Assembly: GCA_963580455.1 (NCBI GenBank)
Contig: OY756960.1
Location: forward strand, 8,990,001-9,054,000
Reading direction: 5' to 3'
Origin: Euonymus europaeus
Lineage: Eukaryota > Streptophyta > Magnoliopsida > Celastrales > Celastraceae
Length of the DNA: 64,000 nt
In this document: piece after piece, positions 1-11,916 of the stretch
How the letters are laid out: each line of letters starts with the position of its first letter
Position numbering within the stretch: position 1 is the stretch's first letter
Notes under the pieces: model-generated
The model's database searches: none
What the model saw: only the letters and a program-made list of their open reading frames with translations
Told to the model about the DNA's origin: nothing
Translations under genes and position numbers: made by a program

Positions 1-1974
1 TGGTGTTTTGGCATCGAAGTAATCAAGGATGCTTATACACGAAAAATTTGACATAGAAGAATAGTAAAAGGTGTACACCGAGCAACTTTCATGGTCCGAA
101 GTTTCTCAACCCTATCTATGGAGGAGCTTTTAACGGTTTTTGTCCATTTGTCATAGAAATGTGGAGTTTTGGCATCGAAATATTCTAGGAAGTTATACTC
201 GTAAAATTTGACATAAAAGAACAATAAAATGTGTACACCGAGCAACTTTGATGGTCCGAAGTTGCTCAACTCTATCTATGGTGAAGCTTTTAACGGTTTT
301 TGTCCATTTGGCATAGAAAGTAGGTGTTTTGGCATCGAAATAATCTAGCAAGTTATACTAGTAGAATTTGACATAGAAGAACAATAAAAAGTGTATACCG
401 AGCAACTTTCTTGGTTCGAAGTTGTCAACTCTATCTATGAAGGAGCTTTTAACGGTTTTTGTCCATATGTCATAGAAATGTGGTGTTTTGGTATCGATGT
501 AATCTAGGATGCTTATAGACGAAAAATTTGACATAGAAGAACAATAAAAAGTGTACACCGAGCAACTTTTATGGTCTGAAGTTTCTCAACTCTATCTATG
601 GAGGAGCTTTTAACGATTTTTGTCCATTTGTCATAGAAAGTTGGTGTTTTGGAATCCAAATAATCTAGGAAGTTTTACTCGTAAAATTTGACATAAAAGA
701 ACAATAAAATGTGTACACCCAGCAACTTTGATGTTCCGAAGTTGCTCATCTCTATCTATGGTGGAGCTTTTAATGGTTTTTGTCCATTTGTCATAGAAAG
801 TTTGTGTTTTGGCATCGAAATAATCTAGGAAGTTATACTCGTAAAATTTGACATAAAAGAATAATAAAATGTGTACACCGAGCAACTTTGATGGTCCGAA
901 GTTGCTCAACTCTATCTATGGTGAAGCTTTTAACGATTTTTGCCCATATGTCAGAGAAATGTGGTGTTTGTGCATCGAAGTAATCTAGGATGCTTATAGA
1001 CGAAAAATTTGACATAGAAGAACAATAAAAAGTGTACACCGAGCAACTTTTATGGTCCGAAGTTTCTTAACTCTATCTATGGAGGAGCTTTTAACGGTTT
1101 TTGTCCATTTGTCATAGAAAGTTGGTGTTTTGGAATCCAAATAATCTAGGAAGTTTTACTCGTAAAATTTGACATAAAAGAACAATAAAATGTGTACACC
1201 GAGCAACTTTGATGGTCCGAAGTTGCTCAACTCTATCTATGGTGTACCTTTAAACAGTTTTTTTCCATTTGTCGTAGAAAGGTATTTTGTTTGATATCGA
1301 AATAATCTAGGAAGCTTATACTCGTAAAATTTGACATAGAAGAACAATAAAAAGTGTACACAGAGCAACTTTCATGGTCCAAAGTTGCTCAACTCTATCT
1401 ATGGAGGAGTTTTTAACGGTTTTTGTACATTTGGCATAGAAATGTGGTGTTTTGGCATTGAAGTAATCTACGAAGCCTATACTCGTAAAATTTGACATAG
1501 AAGAACAACAAAAAGTTTACACCGAGCAACTTTCATGGTCCGAAGTTGCTCAAGTCTATCTATGGAGGAGCTTTTAACGGTTTTTGTCCATTTGTCATAA
1601 AAAGGTGGTGTTTTCGCATCGAAATAATCTAGGAAGCTTATACTCGAAAAATTTGACATAGAAGAACAATAAAAAGTGTATATCGTACAACTTTGATAGT
1701 TCGAAATTGCTCAACTCTCTCGATGGAGTTGTTTTTAATAGTTTTGCCGAATTTCGACCGATATTGTTCTCTTGACAACAAAACAATTTACGAAGCGAAT
1801 ACTAGTAATTTTGGACATAAAGAAACAATAAAAAGTGCATACCGAGCAACTTTCATGGTCCGAAGTTGCTCAACTCTATCTATGGAGGAGCTTTTGACGG
1901 TTTTTGTCCATTTGGCATAGAAAGTTGGTGTTTTAGCATAGAAATAATCTAGGAAGCTTATACTCGTAAAATTT
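1..1974. repeat. Left heterogeneous satellite segment
   Basis: These roughly 12 monomers differ more from one another than those in the centre. Examples are GAAGTTGTCAAC (a lost C in the second dyad arm, about 421), CATATGTCATAG near 474, and GGAATCCAAATAATC at about 652 and 1,133. They do not match either 15.4-kb unit over long stretches. The last part (1,648-1,967) is a diverged cassette listed separately. This looks like an older, less homogenised flank of the array. Confidence 0.75.
1648..1967 (+). repeat. Diverged cassette 1: D1 plus hybrid D2
   Basis: D1 has the cassette hallmarks: TATATCGTACAAC, CTCTCGATGGAGTTG, TTTTGCCGAATTTCG and CTTGACAACAAAACAA. The second monomer starts with the D2 head (TTTTGGACATAAAGAAAC) but from about 1,845 becomes an ordinary monomer (CATGGTCCGAAG). 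It is therefore a D2/standard chimera, the only such copy here. Confidence 0.85.
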
Positions 1975-3739
1975 AACATAGAAGAACAATAAAAAGTGTA
2001 CACCGAGCAACTTTCACGGTCCGAAGTTGTCAACTCTATCTATGAAGGAGCTTTTAACGGTTTTTGTCCATTTGGCATAGAAATGTGGTGTTTTGGCATC
2101 GAAATAATCTGGGAAGCTTATACTCGTAAAATTTGACAAAGAAGAAGAATAAAAAGTGTACACCGAGCAACTTTGATAGTCCGAAGTTGCTCAACTCCAT
2201 CTATGGAGGAGTTTTTAACTGTTACTATCCATTTGTCATAGAAAGGTGGTGTTTTGGCATCGAAATTATCTAGGAAGCTTATACTCATAAAATTTGACAT
2301 AGAAGAACAATAAAAAGTGTACACCGAGCAACTTTCATGGTCCGAAGTTGCTCAACTCTATTTATGGAGGAGCTTTTAACGGTTTTTGTCCATTTGGCAT
2401 AGAAAGTTGGTGTTTTGGCATCGAAATAATCTAGCAAGTTATACTCGTAAAATTTGACATAGAAGAACAGTAAAAAGTGTACACCGAGCAACTTTCATGG
2501 TCCGAAGTTGCTCAACTCTATCTATGGAGGAGCTATTAACGGTTTTTGTCCATTTGGCATAGAAAGTTGGTGTTTTGGCATCGAAATAATCTAGGAAGTT
2601 ATACTCGTAAAATTTGACAAAGAAGAACAATAAAATGTGTACACCGAGCAACTTTGATGGTCCGAAGTTGCTCAACTCTATCTATGGAGGAGCTTTTAAC
2701 GGATTTTGTCCATTTGGCATAGAAAGTTGGTGTTTTGGCATCGAAATAATCTAGGAAGTTATACTCGTAAAATTTGACAAAGAAGAACAATAAAATGTGT
2801 ACACCGAGCAACTTTGATGGTCCGAAGTTGCTCAACTCTATATACGGTGGAGCTTTTAACGGTTTTTGTCCATTTGGCATAGAAATGTGGTGTTTTGACA
2901 TCGAAATAATCTAGGAAGCTTATACTCGTAAAATTTGACAAAGAAGAAGAATAAAAAGTGTACACCGAGCAACTTTGATAGTCCGAAGTTGCTCAACTCT
3001 ATCTATGGAGGAGTTTTTAACTGTTACTATCCATTTGTCATAGAAACGTGGTGTTTTGGCATCGAAATTATCTAGGAAGCTTATACTCATAAAATTTGAC
3101 ATTGAAGAACAATAAAAAGTGTACACCGAGCAACTTTCATGGTCCGAAGTTGCTCAACTCTATCTATGGAGGAGCTTTTAACGGTTTTTGTCCATTTGGC
3201 ATAGAAAGTTGGTGTTTTGGCATCGAAATAATCTAGCAAGTTATACTCGTAAAATTTGACATAGAAGAACAGTAAAAAGTGTACACCAGGCAACTTTCAT
3301 TGTCCGAAGTTGCTCAACTCTATCTATGGAGGAGCTTTTAACGGTTTTTGTCCATTTGGCATAGAAAGTTGGTGTTTTGGCATCGAAATAATCTAGGAAG
3401 TTATACTGGTAAAATTTGACAAAGAAGAACAATAAAATGTGTACACCGAGCAACTTTGATGGTCTGAAGTTGCTCAACCCTATATACGGTGGAGCTTTTA
3501 ACGGTTTTTGTCCATTTGTCGTAGAAAGGAAGTTTTTTGGCATCGAAATAATCTAGGAAGCTTATACTCATAAAATTTGACATAGAAGAAGAATAAAAAG
3601 TGTACATCGAGCAACTTTGATGGTCCGAAGTTGCTCAACTCTATCTATGGAGGAGCATTTAATGGTTTTTGTCCGTTTTTCATAGATATGTAGTTTTTTG
3701 GCATCGAAATAATCTAGGAAGCTTATACTCGTAAAATTT
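1975..3739. repeat. 1,765-bp higher-order unit, copy 1 (11 monomers)
   Basis: This copy matches 3,740-5,504 at a constant offset of 1,765 bp (11 monomers). Shared private variants include TTAACATAGAAG at the start, GAAGTTGTCAAC (2,023 and 3,788), the variant AACTGTTACTATCC in place of AACGGTTTTTGTCC, AGCTATTAACGG, and GGATTTTGTCC. A few single-base differences separate the copies. Ends are placed where the match stops (TTAACATAG against TTGGCAAAG) and are good to a few bases. Confidence 0.85.
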
Positions 3740-5504
3740 AACATAGAAGAACAATAAAAAGTGTACACCGAGCAACTTTCATGGTCCGAAGTTGTCAACT
3801 CTATCTATGAAGGAGCTTTTAACGGTTTTTGTCCATTTGGCATAGAAATGTGGTGTTTTGGCATCGAAATAATCTGGGAAGCTTATACTCGTAAAATTTG
3901 ACAAAGAAGAAGAATAAAAAGTGTACACCGAGCAACTTTGATAGTCCGAAGTTGCTCAACTCCATCTATGGAGGAGTTTTTAACTGTTACTATCCATTTG
4001 TCATAGAAAGGTGGTGTTTTGGCATCGAAATTATCTAGGAAGCTTATACTCATAAAATTTGACATAGAAGAACAATAAAAAGTGTACACCGAGCAACTTT
4101 CATGGTCCGAAGTTGCTCAACTCTATTTATGGAGGAGCTTTTAACGGTTTTTGTCCATTTGGCATAGAAAGTTGGTGTTTTGGCATCGAAATAATCTAGC
4201 AAGTTATATTCGTAAAATTTGACATAGAAGAACAGTAAAAAGTGTACACCGAGCAACTTTCATGGTCCGAAGTTGCTCAACTCTATCTATGGAGGAGCTA
4301 TTAACGGTTTTTGTCCATTTGGCATAGAAAGTTGGTGTTTTGGCATCGAAATAATCTAGGAAGTTATACTCGTAAAATTTGACAAAGAAGAACAATAAAA
4401 TGTGTACACCGAGCAACTTTGATGGTCCGAAGTTGCTCAACTCTATCTATGGAGGAGCTTTTAACGGATTTTGTCCATTTGGCATAGAAAGTCGGTGTTT
4501 TGGCATCGAAATAATCTAGGAAGTTATACTCGTAAAATTTGACAAAGAAGAACAATAAAATGTGTACACCGAGCAACTTTGATGGTCCGAAGTTGCTCAA
4601 CTCTATATACGGTGGAGCTTTTAACGGTTTTTGTCCATTTGGCATAGAAATGTGGTGTTTTGGCATCGAAATAATCTAGGAAGCTTATACTCGTAAAATT
4701 TGACAAAGAAGAAGAATAAAAAGTGTACACCGAGCAACTTTGATAGTCCGAAGTTGCTCAACTCTATCTATGGAGGAGTTTTTAACTGTTACTATCCATT
4801 TGTCATAGAAACGTGGTGTTTTGGCATCGAAATTATCTAGGAAGCTTATACTCATAAAATTTGACATTGAAGAACAATAAAAAGTGTACACCGAGCAACT
4901 TTCATGGTCCGAAGTTGCTCAACTCTATCTATGGAGGAGCTTTTAACGGTTTTTGTCCATTTGGCATAGAAAGTTGGTGTTTTGGCATCGAAATAATCTA
5001 GCAAGTTATACTCGTAAAATTTGACATAGAAGAACAGTAAAAAGTGTACACCGAGCAACTTTCCTTGTCCGAAGTTGCTCAACTCTATCTATGGAGGAGC
5101 TTTTAACGGTTTTTGTCCATTTGGCATAGAAAGTTGGTGTTTTGGCATCGAAATAATCTAGGAAGTTATACTGGTAAAATTTGACAAAGAAGAACAATAA
5201 AATGTGTACACCGAGCAACTTTGATGGTCTGAAGTTGCTCAACCCTATATACGGTGGAGCTTTTAACGGTTTTTGTCCATTTGTCGTAGAAAGGTAGATT
5301 TTTGGCATCGAAATAATCTAGGAAGCTTATACTCATAAAATTTGACATAGAAGAAGAATAAAAAGTGTACATCGAGCAACTTTGATGGTCCGAAGTTGCT
5401 CAACTCTATCTATGGAGGAGCATTTAATGGTTTTTGTCCGTTTTTCATAGATATGTGGTGTTTTGGCATCGAAATAATCTAGGAAGCTTATACTCGTAAA
5501 ATTT
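3740..5504. repeat. 1,765-bp higher-order unit, copy 2 (11 monomers)
   Basis: Second copy of the 1,765-bp unit, directly abutting the first. It is followed at 5,505 by a type-A monomer head (GGCAAAG). Parts of it (about 4,190-4,990) recur again at about 6,600-7,400 with an offset of 2,408 bp (15 monomers), so the same monomer order has been copied more than once in this left region. Confidence 0.85.
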
Positions 5505-7449
5505 GGCAAAGAAGAACAATAAAAAATGTACACCGAGCAACTTTCATGGTCCGAAGTTGCTCAACTCTATCTATGGAGAAACTTTTAACGGTTTTTGTCC
5601 ATTTGTCATAGAAAGTAGGTGTTTTGGAATCGAAATAATCTAGGAAGCTTATACTCGTAAAATTTGACAAGGAAGAATAATAAAAAATGTACACCGAGCA
5701 ACTTTCATGGTCCGAAGTTGCTCAACTCTATCTATGGAGGAGCTTTTAACGGTTTTTGTCCATTTGGCATAGAAAGTTGGTGTTTTGGCATCGAAATAAT
5801 CTAGCAAGTTATACTCGTAAAATTTGACATAGAAGAACAGTAAAAAGTGTACACCGAGCAACTTTCCTTGTCCGAAGTTGCTCAACTCTATCTATGGAGG
5901 AGCTTTTAACGGTTTTTGTCCATTTGGCATAGAAAGTTGGTGTTTTGGCATCGAAATAATCTAGGAAGTTATACTGGTAAAATTTGACAAAGAAGAACAA
6001 TAAAATGTGTACACCGAGCAACTTTGATGGTCTGAAGTTGCTCAACCCTATATACGGTGGAGCTTTTAACGGTTTTTGTCCATTTGTCGTAGAAAGGTAG
6101 ATTTTTGGCATCGAAATAATCTAGGAAGCTTATACTCATAAAATTTTACATAGAAGAAGAATAAAAAGTGTACATCGAGCAACTTTGATGGTCCGAAGTT
6201 GCTCAACTCTATCTATGGAGGAGCATTTAATGGTTTTTGTCCGTTTTTCATAGATATGTGGTGTTTTGGCATCGAAATAATCTAGGAAGCTTATACTCGT
6301 AAAATTTGGCAAAGAAGAACAATAAAAAATGTACACCGAGCAACTTTCATGGTCCGAAGTTGCTCAACTCTATCTATGGAGAAACTTTTAACGGTTTTTG
6401 TCCATTTGTCATAGAAAGTAGGTGTTTTGGAATCGAAATAATCTAGGAAGCTTATACTCGTAAAATTTGACAAGGAAGAACAATAAAAAATGTACACCGA
6501 GCAACTTTCATGGTCCGAAGTTGCTCAACTCTATCTATGGAGGAGCTTTTAACGGTTTTTGTCCATTTGGCATAGAAAGTTGGTGTTTTGGCATCGAAAT
6601 AATCTAGCAAGTTATACTCGTAAAATTTGACATAGAAGAACAGTAAAAAGTGTACACCGAGCAACTTTCATGGTACGAAGTTGCTCAACTCTATCTATGG
6701 AGGAGCTATTAACGGTTTTTGTCCATTTGGCATAGAAAGTTGGTGTTTTGGCATCGAAATAATCTAGGAAGTTATACTCGTAAAATTTGACAAAGAAGAA
6801 CAATAAAATGTGTACACCGAGCAACTTTGATGGTCCGAAGTTGCTCAACTCTATCTATGGAGGAGCTTTTAACGGATTTTGTCCATTTGGCATAGAAAGT
6901 TGGTGTTTTGGCATCGAAATAATCTAGGAAGTTATACTCGTAAAATTTGACAAAGAAGAACAATAAAATGTGTACACCGAGCAACTTTGATGTTCTGAAG
7001 TTGCTCAACTCTATATACGGTGGAGCTTTTAACGGTTTTTGTCCATTTGGCATAGAAATGTGGTGTTTTTGCATCGAAATAATCTAGGAAGCTTATACTC
7101 GTAAAATTTGACAAAGAAGAAGAATAAAAAGTGTACACCGAGCAACTTTGATAGTCCGAAGTTGCTCAACTCTATCTATGGAGGAGTTTTTAACTGTTAC
7201 TATCCATTTGTCATAGAAACGTGGTGTTTTGGCATCGAAATTATCTAGGAAGCTTATACTCATAAAATTTGACATTGAAGAACAATAAAAAGTGTACACC
7301 GAGCAACTTTCATGGTCCGAAGTTGCTCAACTCTATCTATGGAGGAGCTTTTAACGGTTTTTGTCCATTTGGCATAGAAAGTTGGTGTTTTGGCATCGAA
7401 ATAATCTAGCAAGTTATACTCGTAAAATTTGACATAGAAGAACAGTAAA
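5505..7449. repeat. Mixed higher-order repeats left of large unit 1
   Basis: This stretch contains about 12 monomers. An 803-bp tandem duplication (five monomers) links about 4.9-5.7 kb with about 5.7-6.5 kb; the private variant TTTCCTTGTCCGAAG at about 5,070 and 5,873 marks both copies. From about 6,600 the monomer order follows 4,190-4,990 again at offset 2,408. At about 7,450 the sequence becomes colinear with 26.5 kb onward, which is where large unit 1 is taken to begin. Confidence 0.75.
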
Positions 7450-7905
7450 AAGTGTACACCGAGCAACTTTCATGGTCCGAAGTTGCTCAACTCTATCTAT
7501 GGAGGAGCTTTTAACGGTTTTTGTCCATTTGGCATAGAAAGTTGGTGTTTTGGCATCGAAATAATCTAGGAAGTTATACTCGTAAAATTTGACAAAGAAG
7601 AACAATAAAATGTCTACACCGAGCAACTTTGATGGTCCGAAGTTGCTCAACTCTATATACGGTGGAGCTTTTAACGGTTTTTGTCCATTTGTCGTAGAAA
7701 GCTAGTTTTTTGGCATCGAAATAATCTAGGAAGCTTATACTCATAAAATTTGACATAGAAGAAGAATAAAAAGTGTACATCGAGCAACTTTTATGGTCCG
7801 AAGTTGCTCAACTCTATCTATGGAGGAGCTTTCAACGGTTTTTGTCCATTTTTCATAGATATGTGGTGTTTTGGCATCGAAATAATCTACGAAGCTTATA
7901 CTCGT

Positions 7906-10900
7906 AAAATTTGGCAAAGAAGAACAATAAAAAATGTACACCGAGCAACTTTCATGGTCCGAAGTTGCTCAACTCTATCTATGGAGAAGCTTTTAACGGT
8001 TTTTGTCCATTTGTCATAGAAAGTAGGTGTTTTGGAATCGAAATAATCTAGGAAGCTTATACTCGTAAAATTTGACAAGGAAGAACAATTAAAAATGTAC
8101 ACCGAGCAACTTTCATGGTCCGAAGTAGCTCAACTCTATCTATGGAGGAACTTTTAACGGTTTTTGTCCATTTGTCATAGAAAGTTGGTGTTTTGGAATC
8201 GAAATAATCTTGGAAGTTAAACTCGTAAAATTTGACATAGAAGAACAGTAAAAAGTGTACACCGAGCAACTTTCATGGTCCGAAGTTGCTCAACTCTATC
8301 CATGGAGGAGCTTTTAACGGTTTTTGTCCATTTGGCATAGAAAGTTCTTGTTTTGGCATCGAAATAATCTAGGAAGTTATACTCGTAAAATTTGACAAAG
8401 AAGAACAATAAAATGTGTACACCGAGCAACTTTGATGGTCTGAAGTTGCTCAACTCTATAGACGGTGGAGCTTTTAACGGTTTTTGTCCATTTGTCGTAG
8501 AAAGGTAGTTTTTTGGCATCGAAATAATCTAGGAAGCTTATAATCATAAAATTTGACATAGAAGAAGAATAAAAAGTGTACATCGAGCAACTTTGATGGT
8601 CCGAAGTTGCTCAACTCTATCTATGGAGGAGCTTTTAACGGTTTTTGTCCATTTTTCATAGATATGTGGTGTTTTGGCATCGAAATAATCTAGGAAGCAT
8701 ATACTCGTAAAATTTGGCAAAGAAGAACAATAAAAAATGTACACCGAGCAACTTTCATGGTCCGAAGTTGCTCAACTCTATCTATGGAGAAGCTTTTAAC
8801 GGTTTTTGTCCATTTGTCATAGAAAGTAGGTGTTTTGGAATCGAAATAATCTAGGAAGCTTATACTCGTAAAATTTGACAAGGAAGAACAATAAAAAATG
8901 TACACCGAGCAACTTTCATGGTCCGAAGTTGCTCAACTCTATCTATGGAGGAACTTTTAACGGTTTTTGTCCATTTGTCATAGAAAGTTGGTGTTTTGGA
9001 ATCGAAATAATCTTGGAAGTTAAACTCGTAAAATTTGACATAGAAGAACAGTAAAAAGTGTACACCGAGCAACTTTCATGGTCCGAAGTTGCTCAACTCT
9101 ATCTATGGAGGAGCTTTTAACGGTTTTTGTCCATTTGGCATAGAAAGTTCTTGTTTTGGCATCGAAATAATCTAGGAAGTTATACTCGTAAAATTTGACA
9201 AAGAAGAACAATAAAATGTGTACACCGAGCAACTTTGATGGTCTGAATTTGCTCAACTCTATAGACGGTGGAGCTTTTAACGGTTTTTGTCCATTTGTCG
9301 TAGAAAGGTAATTTTTTGGCATCGAAATAATCTAGGAAGCTTATACTCATAAAATTTGACATAGAAGAAGAATAAAAAGTGTACATCGAGCAACTTTGAT
9401 GGTCTGAAGTTGCTCCACTCTATCTATGGAGGAGCTTTTAACGGTTTTTGTCCATTTTTCATAGATATGTGGTGTTTTGGCATCGAAATAATCTAGGAAG
9501 CTTATACTCGTAAAATTTGGCAAAGAAGAACAATAAAAAATGTACACCGAGCAACTTTCATGGTCCGAAGTTGCTCAACTCTATCTATGGAGGAGCTTTT
9601 AACGGTTTTTATCCATTTTTCATAGAAAGTTGGTGTTTCGGCATCGAAATAATCTAGGAAGCTTATACTTGTAAAATTTGACAAAGAAGAACAATAAAAG
9701 TGTACACCGAGCAACTTTCATGGTCCGAAGTTGCTCAACTCTATCTATGGAGGAACTTTTAACGGTTTTTGTCCATTTGTCATAGAAAGTTGGTGTTTTG
9801 GAATCGAAATAATCTTGGAAGTTAAACTCGTAAAATTTGACATAGAAGAACAGTAAAAAGTGTACACCGAGCAACTTTCATGGTCCGAAGTTGCTCAACT
9901 CTATCCATGGAGGAGCTTTTAACGGTTTTTGTCCATTTGGCATAGAAAGTTCTTGTTTTGGCATCGAAATAATCTAGGAAGTTATACTCGTAAAATTTGA
10001 CAAAGAAGAACAATAAAATGTGTACACCGAGCAACTTTGATGGTCTGAAGTTGCTCAACTCTATAGACGGTGGAGCTTTTAACGGTTTTTGTCCATTTGT
10101 CGTAGAAAGGTAGTTTTTTGGCATCGAAATAATCTAGGAAGCTTATAATCATAAAATTTGACATAGAAGAAGAATAAAAAGTGTACATCGAGCAACTTTG
10201 ATGGTCCGAAGTTGCTCAACTCTATCTATGGAGGAGCTTTTAACGGTTTTTGTCCATTTTTCATAGATATGTGGTGTTTTGGCATCGAAATAATCTAGGA
10301 AGCATATACTCGTAAAATTTGGCAAAGAAGAACAATAAAAAATGTACACCGAGCAACTTTCATTGTCCGAAGTTGCTCAACTCTATCTATGGAGAAGCTT
10401 TTAACGGTTTTTGTCCATTTGTCATAGAAAGTAGGTGTTTTGGAATCGAAATAATCTAGGAAGCTTATACTCGTAAAATTTGACAAGGAAGAACAATAAA
10501 AAATGTACACCGAGCAACTTTCATGGTCCGAAGTTGCTCAACTCTATCTATGGAGGAACTTTTAACGGTTTTTGTCCATTTGTCATAGAAAGTTGGTGTT
10601 TTGGAATCGAAATAATCTTGGAAGTTAAACTCGTAAAATTTGACATAGAAGAACAGTAAAAAGTGTACACCGAGCAACTTTCATGGTCCGAAGTTGCTCA
10701 ACTCTATCTATGGAGGAGCTTTTAACGGTTTTTGTCCATTTGGCATAGAAAGTTCTTGTTTTGGCATCGAAATAATCTAGGAAGTTATACTCGTAAAATT
10801 TGACAAAGAAGAACAATAAAATGTGTACACCGAGCAACTTTGATGGTCTGAATTTGCTCAACTCTATAGACGGTGGAGCTTTTAACGGTTTTTGTCCATT

Positions 10901-11277
10901 TGTCGTAGAAAGGTAATTTTTTGGCATCGAAATAATCTAGGAAGCTTATACTCATAAAATTTGACATAGAAGAAGAATAAAAAGTGTACATCGAGCAACT
11001 TTGATGGTCTGAAGTTGCTCCACTCTATCTATGGAGGAGCTTTTAACGGTTTTTGTCCATTTTTCATAGATATGTGGTGTTTTGGCATCGAAATAATCTA
11101 GGAAGCTTATACTCGTAAAATTTGGCAAAGAAGAACAATAAAAAATGTACACCGAGCAACTTTCATGGTCCGAAGTTGCTCAACTCTATCTATGGAGGAG
11201 CTTTTAACGGTTTTTATCCATTTTTCATAGAAAGTTGGTGTTTCGGCATCGAAATAATCTAGGAAGCTTATACTTGT
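7906..11277. repeat. 803-bp five-monomer higher-order repeat tract
   Basis: Type-A monomer heads (AAAATTTGGCAAAG) occur at 7,906, 8,709, 9,512, 10,314 and 11,117, so the step is 803, 803, 802 and 803 bp. The order within a step is A (GGCAAAG), B (GACAAGG), C (GACATAG with CAGTAAAA), D (GACAAAG with ATAAAATGTG) and E (GACATAG with AGAATAAAA). Heads at 8,709 and 10,314 share AGCATATACTC, while 9,512 and 11,117 have AGCTTATACTC, so two five-mers form a 1,605-bp ten-mer present twice. In the steps starting at 9,512 and 11,117, B is replaced by a 160-bp variant that has lost one A (AATAAAAGTG). The same five-mer recurs near 27.0-29.5 and 42.4-44.9 kb. Confidence 0.92.
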
Positions 11278-11598
11278 AAAATTTGACAAAGAAGAACAAT
11301 AAAAGTGTACACCGAGCAACTTTCATGGTCCGAAGTTGCTCAACTCTATCTATGGAGATTATTTTAATGGTTTTTGTCCATTTTTCATAGAAAGGTGGTG
11401 TTTTGGCATTGAAGTAATCTACGAAGCCTATACTCGTAAAATTTGACATAGAAGAACAACAAAAAGTGTACACCGAGCAACTTTGATGGTCCGAAGTTTC
11501 TCAACTCTATCTCTGGAGGAGCTTTTAACAGTTTTTGTTCATTTGTCGTAGAAAGGTGGTGTTTTGGCATCGAAATAATCTAGGAAGCTTATACTCGA

Positions 11599-11916
11599 AA
11601 AATTTGACATAAAAGAACAATAAAAAGTGTATATCGTACAACTTTGATAGTTCGAAATTGCTCAACTCTCTCGATGGAGTTGTTTTTAATAGTTTTGCCG
11701 AATTTCGACTGATATTGTTCTCTTGACAACAAAATAATTTACGAAGCGAATACTAGTAATTTTGGACATAAAGAAACAATAAAAAGTGCATACCGAGCAA
11801 CTTTTGTGGTTCGGAATTGCTCAACACTCCTTATGGAGGAGCTTTTATTGGTTTTCATTATTTGTCGTAGAAAGTTGGTGTTTGGGCATCGAAATAATCT
11901 AGGAAGTTATACTCGT
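11599..11916 (+). repeat. Diverged cassette 2 (flavour 1)
   Basis: D1 (159 bp) and D2 (159 bp). D1 reads TTTGCCGAATTTCGACTG and TTGACAACAAAATAA; D2 reads GTGCATACCGAGC, TTTTGTGGTTCGGAATTG and TTATTGGTTTTCATTATTTG. The dyad is eroded in both monomers. It is preceded by the GATTATTTTAATGG monomer and the ACAACAAAAAGTG monomer with GTTTCTC, an order kept in most copies. It occupies the position equivalent to 32,141. Confidence 0.9.

Noticed and set aside
11599..11916. The diverged cassette as a transposon insertion
   Set aside because: It keeps monomer phase, length (159 + 159 bp) and recognisable landmarks of the satellite, with no terminal repeats or target-site duplication. It is a diverged monomer lineage.
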